Below are positions 1 through 12,200 of a stretch of 64,000 nt of DNA, piece by piece. A program made the translations under genes and the position numbers. The stretch is from NCBI RefSeq assembly GCF_040581485.1, contig NC_090131.1:26672532-26736531 (forward strand), in the 5' to 3' direction. The notes beneath the pieces are model-generated. The model saw only the letters and a list, made by a program, of their open reading frames with translations, had not been told where the DNA came from and searched no databases. This DNA is from Linepithema humile. Lineage: Eukaryota > Arthropoda > Insecta > Hymenoptera > Formicidae. The stretch's first letter is position 1, and every line of letters starts with the position of its first letter.

Positions 1-26
1 TAGGTGGAACGACAGGATGGCCGACA

Positions 27-242
27 TTATTGACCGTTGTTTATATTGTTGACATTGTTGACGTTGTTCTGTTGATTCTTCACGGAGTCCATGTTCGGGA
101 TGTAGTCCATCGCCATCAGGCAGGCGAACACCGTCATCACCATCTTCGGTTTAACCTCGGTGATGTCCTCCGGTAGCGCGTAAACGCGCGCGCCGCACTT
201 TCGCGCTAAGGATATCGCGTACTTGGCATTGTCCAGGTTCTC
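27..242 (-). CDS. Fim: Fimbrin coding exon 4 (end of CH4, C-terminal tail, stop)
   Basis: Residues 568-638 and the TAA stop at 27-29. The acceptor is TTCCACAG just before GAGAACCTGGAC. The exon holds the last part of CH4 (ALPEDITEVKPKMVMTVFAC) and then an Asn-rich low-complexity tail. Confidence 0.95.
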   Translation of the reverse strand, partial: ENLDNAKYAISLARKCGARVYALPEDITEVKPKMVMTVFACLMAMDYIPNMDSVKNQQNNVNNVNNINNGQ

Positions 243-3200
243 CTGTGGAAAAAAAGCGGTAATCGTTAATTAGTTAAGCCAACAAAAGGGATATCGGGAG
301 GTCTCGATCTCTCTGGAGCGCTCCATCTTTTAATAATCAATCGGCATAATCAATCGGCTTCCGCGAGCGATAAATGAAAAACAATTTCTGATTGAAATTT
401 TTTAATTAAAACGTTAATTATCGATACGGACTGACGCCTGCGGATATAAAGATTGATATCTGACGGCTGAAGGAAATCATTTCTGGATGTACGTGATCGG
501 GATACGCTGGATAATCAATAAGGACAGTACTTTTGCTGCATAGCTCCGTCCGCTCGGAGACGTTTATGCAATTACAGATTGTTATCCATCGACGTGAGAG
601 ACCAGCTAAATAGTTTTCACCGCGCATAACCGAGTTGGTTATATTCTGTTGCATTAAAAACAATTAGAAACCCACGAACGAGCATTTTTATTCACTTTTG
701 GATGCCTTTGTTTTGTGTTAAAAATTCTTTATACAATATTCAATCAAAATTTATAAAACATATAATTTGAAATAATTTTTCTATTTTCGCAAATTTTTCT
801 TAGGAAAGCAAATATCATAAATAAAAGTTACAACGCTCGATGTTAATGATACAGGCGCGACGCGAGTGACACATGATCGATCATCTATAGATATAGTCAT
901 CAAGACAGATCGAATTAACCTTGACATTCAACGAGAATAGCTGTACGAGTATGGAAAGGCTTCGTCGTTGAAGCAGCAAACGGAAATCTTACCTGTTCGG
1001 TTCCGCCCTCCTTGACGAGATCATAGTTGACTGTACCGGGCTTGATGGCGTCGATAAGATCAATCACAACCTTGCCGTCTGATATCGAGTAATCCTGGAA
1101 TCCTTTGATGCTGCTGGTCTTACCAGCAGCTTGAAGCTTGGAATTCACCCACTGAACGATCTCTTTCTCCACAAGGGTGCTGCCCTGAGTGCCAGCCAGG
1201 GACGTCAGGATGGACAGCGTGTACGATCTCATCAGTTGCCATATCAGAGCCAACGTTAAGGTCGCGTTACCGTCGTTCAGGTCTTGCCCGGCGATTCCCA
1301 CGAGCGAGAAGTTCATCTGCTTGCCCAGCTCGACGGCGTAATTGCAGTTCTCCAACTTCTCCATGAACTTCCGGAGCTTCGTGAACTTCTTGTGCACCTT
1401 GTTCCAGTTCACGGTGCCCGGTTTGATGATATCGTACAGCTGGAAGATTACCAGACCGTCGGCCAGATCGGAGTAGAGCCAGTTGACGTGCGGCGATACG
1501 CCCATCGAGTTCATCCAGTTTCTGTAGGTCTTCTCCTCTCGTGTCTCCTCCAGCGATTCCAAACCCTCGATATTGCTCTCCGGCTTGTCCAGTCCGGGAT
1601 AGTTGTTAAACATGTTGGCGACAAAGGCCAAGTTGAGCTTATAGATGCCGTTTACGACGTCGCTGGGTGTTACGAAGCTACGGCAACCCAGTTTCGCGGC
1701 CTGCTGCAGCATGATCTCCGCCCTGGACGTGTGATTCGGCTCCATCAGAGCCTCCAAGGTGACGCCGGCCGAGTTGGGCGCGATCTGCTTGATGAGATAG
1801 GTGTAGATCTCAGAATCCGTGATGTCGGACTGGAAGTTGTTGCACCGCCTGGCGATGCCGGCGTTCTCCAAGTGATGATTCACCCATCTGAGAAGAATTG
1901 CCTCTGGAGACAGCTTCAACAGGTCTTCGATTCGTTCGCCGTCCTGCAGAAGCGTGGCCAGACCAGGACAATTCTCGAGGGTGATCTGATTGAACAGACC
2001 GATTCGGATGATCTGCCAGAGCAGACCCAGCACCAAATGCGGCGAGCCCTTGGTCAGGTCGTGGGCGTCGATGTTTACGATGTTGCAACCGATGGCCTGA
2101 GCCGAGGACAAAGCCAGCGTTAAATTCTCGTGCTTCTTGTATAGCGTCAGATTCTTTTTGTTGATCGTGCGCTCGTCGATGGTATCCGGACAGGAATGGT
2201 TAATTATTTTACTGAAAGATAAAAATTTATTTTCAATTAAGTTAATCAAATTCATCGACCAAAAATAATAAATTTATTATTCCATTATTTTTGAATTTAA
2301 AAATTCATCGAAACTTTGTTACTAATTTCTCGTGGAATAAATATATTAGTTAAATTTAAAATTAATAGGAGTTTAATTAAATTTCTTGCACATTCAATTT
2401 TTGAAAAATATGTAAAATAAATGACATTTCAATTCTGCTTCGAAAATGTTTTACACACCAGAGCAGAATTCCGTCTTTGACTTTGTCGTAGAGCGTTTTT
2501 CCCTCGGGATCGATGGGCAACAAATGCTTCAGATCGGGATCGTGCGACAGATTGGTATTGATCCAGTCGCTGAACGCCAGTTGCTCCTCGAGTCTGACGG
2601 AATGCGTGGTGCCTTCGCTGGACGCCTCGGAGATTCCACCCAGAGTTTCGAGGTTCTCCTTCTTCGAGACGACCTGTTTGAACGTGGAACCGAGCTCGTT
2701 GGCCTTGAGCTCCTTGCAGAGTTTCTCGAACTCCTCGAAGGAGAGCCGACCCCTGTGCTCCAGCCGCCGCTTGTCATCGTACTCCTCGATCATCTGACGC
2801 ACCTTGTAGCCGGGCATCTTGAAGCCGCAAACGTCCAGCGCGTTACGCAGCTCGGTGACATTGATGAAGCCGTCTCCGTTCGCATCGATCTGTTGAAAAA
2901 AAAAGTGGATTATCTCAGTTATCGAGTGTTTAAGAATATATTGCATCGTAAAAGTTTTAGAAATCGTAGAACTTTTTCCCATCATTATGGAATGTATATT
3001 TGCGCCGGCTTCGACTGCAACTGATTTACGTAAGACGCGAGCATTTTCTTCCGTATTAATTTATCGCACGACTGGAATGCTAGGCAACGATAGCGAACGG
3101 CGACGTCTGATAAATCGAACTTGCGACACCACGTGATAGCATTGTGCAACGTATGACAGTAGCTTTTCCGCAATGCGGTTTCCGTCACGATTCCTGTCGG

Positions 3201-6200
3201 TGCAAAAGGAGATACGGAGTTTATTAAGAAAGGATGATTGCGTACGTGCGGATAATAAAATACAATTAATTTAATGATGAAGACCGGCGTAACAAGCGTT
3301 AACAAGTTTCGTAAGGCATCGCGATAATGAAAGGATAACGCTCGTGGAATCGAACGGATGTGAGAATCCTACTGGTTCCATTGTGCGACGTGTTATTTCT
3401 TTGTTTTTACAATGCAGCAGTAAATATAATGAACTTTTGTTTTACAAAAAAAGAGAAGAAAGATAGAATATTTTGTAATTTATAATTTTAATTATTGCTA
3501 CAACAATCAGCATTAACAGAAATGTTCATATGCATAATCCTGGAAAAATAATCCGTGTGACGAATTGTATTTTCTTTTCATAAAACGCAAATCCACAGAT
3601 ATTATACATTTAATTTCGCTATTTAAATTCAAATATAGATTTAATATAAAATTACATTTGTATTAAAATTAAATTTAGATTTGCAAGAGCGCTTTAATTC
3701 TTTTTTTTTGCATAATCACAATATATCCACCGTGAAACTCCATAAGAAACGCATTGTGTAATAAGAAATGCGTCCACGCGATTCTCGCGGGACGCGAAAG
3801 AAATTCAGGTCGCGAAAAAATTCCGCTCTGGGATCCGCGAGCGTATCTAAGCATCGCACGTAGATACGACGATTTTCGCGCGAGAACAATGGGCAATACG
3901 GTAACGACGGGAACGGTCACGTGTGCGATTTCTTAGAAGGCTCACATCGGGGTCGATCGACAGTTCTTTATGCCCATTCTTGAGAAATGCTCCCGCGAGC
4001 AGTCCCATTCGGCATATGGTCTTGCCAGCTAATTAACATTTTATTCTCGCCAATAAGCCGTCGAATAATCGCGAATGTGAAAACTTCTCCCGCCGAAAGC
4101 GCGTGACGATGACGTTAGAGAGGCTCGGCCGACTCGCGATTTATGAAGGAAATCAGTAAACATGAATCAGTCGCCGTGTTTATTCATGCGAGACTACGCA
4201 AACCTGCCATTTAACCGTTCAACTTAATTAATGAACGACCAAGTAATTTGCGGATAATGTGATAGATGCGTGGAAAATATCACTCGTAGGATAATTTTAG
4301 AGCAGTTCAGATATGCAGTCAGGAGTTTTTCTTCTTTAAATTACATAATTACAAAAAAAATTTGTATTTGTAAAAAAAGATTTTACGATTATTCGTTCTT
4401 CTTCGATTGAAACGTCAAATACTTATCAGAGCTGCGCCGGAAGAGAAAATTGAGGAAAATGAAAAAGCTAAATGCACTCACTAATTCAAATAAATGTCGA
4501 AAATCCTTAAAGTACTCCTCCATAGAGTCCCACCTTCCCATCATATAAAGTTCCATATCAAAATGAGGCAAAAAACTCCGCGCTATAAAAAAAAGGTCAA
4601 ACTGTCGCGACACGTTACAACATACTAAAGCCTCTCACTGATGGCTTATCAGCCTTATCGACCGCACGATAAAGGGAAAAGTAAGTGAAAAATCGAAATA
4701 TCACGAAGCGCATCGAATAACAAACATATAAAAATCAATTTGTCACATTATTTGCAGAGCTAATTAAAAACAAATTTAAAAAATTTATATTTCTATAATA
4801 AATTAAAAATTATTTTTATTATATTAAAATTACTTATATTATATCAAAATTTTTACAATTAAAATTTAAAAACTGCATTGTTAATGTAATAAAATCTGTA
4901 ACTTTAGAAAAAAAATTTATGTCAACGTATTAACATTTTAAACAATTTTATATGATTATTACGTACCAAGCCAAAAGAAATTAACAATATTAGTATCATA
5001 TAATTTTCATTGTACTCATTATACGTAATCAGATTAAATGTCATCGCCTGCGCAAAGACAGTAAACTTCTCGAGCTTCTCAATTCACAACCTTCGTCTTA
5101 AGCGTCTGATAAACTCGTCAGCATAATATAATTAAATAACCAAGCGTCTCTGTCGCATCTCGGTGTCGTTACGAAACGATAAGAAGAACTTACGCTTTAC
5201 TCGATCGCGTCTTTCAAAGAACATAATCCGACTTAATGCGTACTTAATACGTGTACTCAATACGTTTTTATACGTACAATTTCGTGAACGAGATGCGGAA
5301 TTCTGTAGTAAAGATAAGATATACGAAATGCGGAATATCTCTGTGCTAAAAATATCGTTATTAAATAACCACTCCAGAGAGAAAAATATTTTGCAGCAAA
5401 ATGCAAATAAATGTTATTTGACTTTTATGCTGTATGACTTCTCAATTTTTTTTAACATTCGAAATAACCACCGTGCTTTGCGTGTTCCGTAAAATCGTCT
5501 TTCACTTTGCCGCGAGTGCACGCGAAATGCGAAACGCGCGAGAGGCACTTCTTTGATGCTCTTCCGTATGCATAACCGACCTGCCGTAAATCCGCTAGCG
5601 AGATACGCGGTGACGTAAAAGGGAGTAAAAGTCCAATAACCGAGCATTTGCCCTGTCGACGGCGGTGTAACGCTCACTCTCGCGAAAACGCGCGATTCTT
5701 GTCGTCGCTCGTTTCCCCGGCGAATTGCGGCACAAACGAAATCGGCTATGCAATTTATGGACGTATCGGCGGAGAACGCGTGTATCACGCGCGCGCGCGA
5801 AGGAATCCGGAAAGCAGATTGCGAACGAGAATCAATTGAGCGCGAATGCGCACCGTTTCGCTCCGCGTGATCCTCTTTTTACTTTTCTTTGGCCGTGTAT
5901 CGAATCGTAACGACGAGAAATAGTCGAGGTGGAGACACGCCATTATCACGTTATGTCATTTGTGATCGAGCAGTTACGAATATAGTCATTGATTTATTTA
6001 ATTCTAATTTTTCTTAAATTATTTTCTTGTTTGCTCGAGTATATTCGACTTTGTCACATTTTTAGTAAAATTTAAAAATATAATTGCAATATATTTTAAT
6101 TATTATAAAAAATAAAAAATTAAATAATCAGGAAGAAAGGGAAAAAGCTGATATTTTATGATTAATGATTTGTGAAAGTAGGAAAGAGTACTTAAAAAAA

Positions 6201-9200
6201 TTGACAGAACATGTAATTTTCTATTTGTAAGGAAAAACATTCGATGGAGATTCAAATAATACATTTTACTGAAAACATGATCTCGATCTCTGAAACGTGC
6301 AATATTACATGATAGCACGTCTCTTGATTTTTTGAGCAATCCACATAATACTGGCCTTCGGGCCACGTGCATGTACAGGTTCCAGGCAGCTGGCATACAT
6401 AGTGCAGGCCGCATTAAAGAGCGCACACCTGTCGTCGGCGGAGTATCAAGGTGAAAAAGCTTTAGCTATGTTTCAATAATGGCTTCTCGTAATTGCTGGA
6501 ACTGTAGATTTAATTGTTTCTCAGCAAACCGGAGAAATAAACTTATTAGAGAAAGTTTCGTACACTTTTGTTTATCACTCAAAGAACAAACCGGAAGTTT
6601 TCTTTACTAATCTGAGAAATATATATGAATATCTAGAAACACTCCCCGAAATTGTGATAAAAAAAACAGCTTCTTCAGGAAGATTACTTATCGTATCCTG
6701 TCCGCCGACATAAAAATAACAGCAGATATCGTGCACAGAAAAATATCATCCTGGGCACAGAAATCTGCGCAGAAATTATTTCATAAAATTCTACTCTCGC
6801 GTTTGAAATAAAAAATATAATCGCGTTACATCGAGTGCACGTTATATTTAATTTTTGAAATATTTATGCAAATTTCTTTCGAACGTTCCATGAATTTCAC
6901 CATTCGTCAAGCAAACTCGTTGCGAATCGATTTGCATGTCGTTCGTTGGTGCATATTTATTTAAAACCTCCATGATTACAGTCCTATTTCTCCCTAATCG
7001 AGATTCACTTTGTGAAACGCGCACACCGCGAGTCAATTTGCATTCGAAAGTATCGACGCGAACTCTTTCTCCCCGACTGACGGTTTATCGAGCCGCTCAC
7101 TAAACAGCTGGCCTCGCATATTTTTTTCCCCCGTTCTTAATCGGATTAGATATAAATTCCGTATAATTCAGAATAATCGGGATAATTCCGGGGCTATTAT
7201 TTATGACATAATAATTCCAGGTAATTCCGGATTAGTTATTCAGGACGCTGTTCTTTCCCGTTGATTATTCTAACGAAAGGATAATCCGCGCGGCGGATTT
7301 TTCCGGGGCTTTATGCGCACCGCGCTGCTCGGCGGATTACGGGACACCCTGTAGAACCGAGTGCGCGCACACACTCTCCCGGGGTCAGATCTCTCTCTCT
7401 CCATCGCTTTTACCCTGAGAACTGGTTTCGCCCGGCATCGCGTTGCAACGGTGTGTTGTCCCGCGTCCTTCCGCGGAAATCATGATTGAATTACACACGC
7501 GGGAAAAAGGAGGAACCGGCGGCGCGCCGCTCACTCTCGCAGCGTTAATAGACAATCTCCAGATTAGGGTGAGTGCCCACGTTCATTATGCGAAGCCCGG
7601 GGTAAAACAAGTTATAACATTGGCCTTAATACGTCTTAATAACAATGATGCCTCCTTGAGCGCGCTATCCGGACGATCGCGCACGCTTTTCTTCCGCGCG
7701 ATAAATGATAAAGGATGAAATTTCACGAAGCACTGCGGAAAGCGCGAAGCTGACGAAAAGTTTCGGAGAACCGGAATTAATTAATTACGTTACAACTTTC
7801 AGCGTTCATTATCTTTTGCAATATTTCACGGGGTGTTCAGGATGACAGCTGTGAAACGCGCTGAAATGATCAAGTTACACAGATGTTCTTCTTAATATTT
7901 ATCTCGGTGCGAATTCGATTAAAACTGATTGAAACTGCTCGTTATGCTGCCTGCTTTTTATTTGTTTTGCTAATCGTTTTTGTCTCGGCAAAATATTATC
8001 AAAGAAATCGTCGTCGATAATCGTACGCAATCATTAACGGCTTGTTATTCAATTTTCTGCAGGATTTTCTTGCGGCAGAAAGTTATGTCGCCATTTGTAA
8101 AACGATAATTAGATACGGTAAAATCGATAAATTCGCTTGCGTTTCTCACCACGAACGCGTCTAAAAACGAACGACCGTGACGAGTAAATGCAATTCTGCG
8201 AACGCCTCACGATTGACTATTCGATTTCCTCGCACCGAAGGCAAGGCAATCGCATTGCTATGTCATCTTGAGATTCCTCCTACGTCTGTATATTGGATTC
8301 AAGAGGAACGTTACTACATCGTAAATGAGACAAATTGATAGATGGCAAGATTGAAATCTTCCAAGGTTTCCATTTGCAAAATTTATTCGAACTCCATATA
8401 CGCGCAACTTTTTTTTTTTAAACCTGAAGTAAGGATATCTTTGATAGTTAAAATCAGCAGGCAATAAATTTAATGCAGACTACGACAGTAAAAAAAATGT
8501 AAGCCGTATTGATTAAATCTTTAAATTATTCCTATTTCCGTTATTAACAAAAGTGCATAAATAGTTCATGAAAATAAAAGATAGAGACGATGAAATGTAA
8601 AAAAAAAATTATAAGTAATTGATATTAATGTCAAATAAATCATGTTACGTTGCTAATGCGACGGCAAAGCCGGCGGAAGAAAAAATGCTGGAGGTGAGCC
8701 GTCCCAGACACACCTTGTGGAATTCACGTGTGATCATCATCAATGGAATTCCAAATCATTTCGATTAGTCATAAGAGGAATACATGACTAAACGATATCT
8801 ATTGATCAGCAACAGTAGTGATTCTGCTTTTTAAGTGAATTATCACACGCCTATCATTTACCGAAGTTGTTATCGCCGTACACTTATACATTCATACGCC
8901 ATGCTACACGTTATCTCGCGCATGCGAGATAACGCACGATTAGACATCATTAGAATACACGCGTGAAGGTTAATGATTAATTTTTTTTAACGTCAAACTA
9001 TAAGAAACAGACTTTTAAAATTAAAAACACAACATTATCGTAGTATTATATAAAATCTTTTTCAATTTGACGCAGATAACGCAAAACAGCAAAGTGTAAA
9101 GATAAATTGAGCAAAACAGCGTTTATCAATTTTAACTCTCGCTAAACTTCAGTGTTTATTAATGAATAATTTTCGCGCTATCTTGAAATTCCAACGTGAA

Positions 9201-12200
9201 CGTCTTGTATAATTACATGCCTCTCGACAACATCTGGCATTGAGGGACAAGAAAGTATCCCGCTATATAAGCTCGTGACATTGGCCTTGATCGCAATACT
9301 TTTTCGATAACATCATCGTTGCCGCGATTTCCAACAGCTATTCACGCCCGTTGTCCTTACGAATACTGCCTGCTCCTGCATATATTCACCGAGAGTGCAA
9401 TAAATCGTCAATGTGCCGCACGTGTGATTATATGCGATATAATTGTATGTAAATCATTGATTAAGATGCCAAGGAGAAAAAAAATATTGATAAAGACATT
9501 ATGGTGCAATGTGCAAAACGGTCACTGCGATTCTTATTTGCTTTTTCAGTAAATATTTAAAAAAATATAATAAAAATATTCTTTAAAAAGAATAGCGTGC
9601 ATGACTTTTCGGTAAAATATTTTCTAAATATAAATGAAAAGATTTAATTATATTATGTTGCAATCTCAATTTTCTCAAGATGTTACTTCAATTTACCCAG
9701 AAAATAATTACGAAACAAAAATGTCATCAATATGTAGTAACGATGCTCGTATCGCGTAATCGTCCCGTTTCTGGGACAGAACGTCCTTTCTTTCAAGATT
9801 TCGCAAGTCCGCGCGCACGCGATTAAGATGTGTCGGGTCGCGATGTGACGTCGAGCGAATAAATTACCGGGCGGTTTTACACGGCGTTGAAAACTTCATT
9901 CGTCCGACGATCGCGCTTGACGGGCGCCACAAGGGAGCAAGTGAAAAGTTCGCACAAGGCGCTTCGGTGTTAGCTCAAGTAACGATAATTGAACCGCTTG
10001 GCAGAGAAACACCGCTTCGGTGAGGACACGCTCTCGCGGCTTTTGATAGCATCCACCGCATTGATTTACGCGGCGATTGCTCCCACACACGTAGCCGCTT
10101 GCGCAACGTTGGATTTACGTGCGAAACTTTTTAAGAGCGAACCCGCGTCGCGCCGCGATTAAGGTATCGTGTAACCGGATTTACGCGCGATGCGTAAGAC
10201 TGTTTCGTTTCTCTCTTTTCCTTCATGTTGCCGCGCTTGCTCCGGGTGTTCTGATTAAGATGCAGATGAGTCGCGATTGAGAAAAAAAATATATCGCTCG
10301 CTAACGAATGTGCAAAAGCGCCGAGGGTGCAGAAAAACGTTTACGCACGTCGACACGGAAAATCTTGCAAAACCGGATGCGGCGCAATAAAATCTCGCGA
10401 CCGCAAGATTGTATTGTTGTAAAAAGGGAGAGCAGAAATGAATACCCTGTCACGTTCAATAGCGTCGACTTCTTTAATGAGTGGAAAACAGGAATAAAAG
10501 AGAAAGTGCATAAACGATTTTGTAGCAAAGTTAAATGTTCTGCTCTTGAGTTCATTAAAACCGAGTGTATTGTTAAATAGAAAGCTATTTGTCCAATTCA
10601 AACGGTATGAATGAACGGCAAGACTTTTATGATGCCCTTGTAAGTCCAAGATAATTATCTATAAGGCAAGAAAAATAAATTTTTATGGCGGAGTGGCTTT
10701 GTGGTGGCGGAATTCTCACAGAATACCTTTTGTACGCTTTTATGCATTCTGACATTTTTTCCCCTCAACTTCCGTATAATTATACTTTATCATTAGACAA
10801 ACATCGGATTAGGTTATCAACCCGCCATATGACAGAAAACTTAAAATTAGTGGCAGAACTTTATCAATGATAACACAGATAGGTATATTTAGCATTTGAT
10901 TTAATGACTTTAAAAGCCTACTTTTTTAAATCTCTTATTAAAAAACCCGCAGAATAAAATATTGCACAAATTTTGTGGCGCTTAACACTTGCATTTGAAA
11001 AAAATCATAATTACAATAGCTATAAAAGCTATAAATCTATAAAAAAATTAAATAAATATCTATAAATTGATGTTCAATTATCAATTTTAAAACACAATTC
11101 TTTTAATTCCTTGAATTTCTCCTCCTTGGAAAAAAACAGACACAATAAGGTCTTACTTGTATTCTTATTCTAACGGAATCCTATTTTAAAGCGGAAACCA
11201 GATACAGCGCAGGATGCATTGATATCACGAGAGAGCCGCAACGCTGACACAACCGCGTAGAATACGCTTTAGGAAACGAGTTTGTCGCACGCAATGCGGT
11301 CAACAGATAGGTGCTGCGTGCACATTTGATGTCAATGCAGACCGCGGACTTGCCGATGCACCTGTCATTATCGCTATTCCGTTTCACGATAACTATCGGC
11401 CTAGGCGCTTCTCCATTACAGCGTTACGACGTTACGTCTCACTCTCGGCCGCTCGTCTTATCCGCGCGTGATTCGATTCACAAGTCGCGCGCGAGCGAAA
11501 GTGAGAACCGACTGGCGATATCGGGGTTAATGACAGGCATAAATTACGCGTGCGATTCGTTCGCGGCGTCGATTAAACTGATTGACGTGTCCCGCGAGCC
11601 CACGGTCCCTTTTTCCTCGCCCGACGATTACATGTGCAAGTTATTAATCACGTTGTAAAAATACACAAAGTGTTCTTGCAGTTGCAAAAATGTAGATTAA
11701 TGATTGACCACATGACTGCTTTGATAGACGGTTAAATTAAGTTGCGACGAAATAACTTTCACGCAAAGAGTTTAGTAAACATCGTGTTTAATGATAAATC
11801 GATTTTTAATTCCTAAACTGTACAGAATTGAGAAATGTTGTTCTCAAATTTTGAAAATATAGATTGATAATTAATGACGGTTGCTTTAATAAAAGTTTAA
11901 ATTAAGTGGTAATAAAATGATTTTTAAATGAAAAAGTTGGTAAGCGGATTTGTAAAATTAAAAAATAAATTATTACTTTTTTTAAATGTTTAAGTTGTGA
12001 ATTTAAACAATATTATCTCTATGAATCACCGCGTCATTGAAGCAAATTCTTCTGTTCGATTCCATTCTCCAGAATCTGCGAATGATGACCAATGATCTGC
12101 TTGATGACTCAGGATCGCGCACATGCAAATGTCACTGATTTTTTTCTCGCGGATTACATTGTGCAAGGATTCATGTGTATCAATGAGGTATAACAATTCG

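Noticed and set aside
1284..2123. 279-codon plus-strand ORF opposite fimbrin
   Set aside because: It is a mirror of the conserved fimbrin exon 3 with GC-rich third codon positions, and its product has no recognisable domain.
10685..10870. 61-codon plus-strand ORF starting MAEWLCGGG
   Set aside because: Isolated, no splice signals or motifs, and within the size range of chance ORFs in this window.
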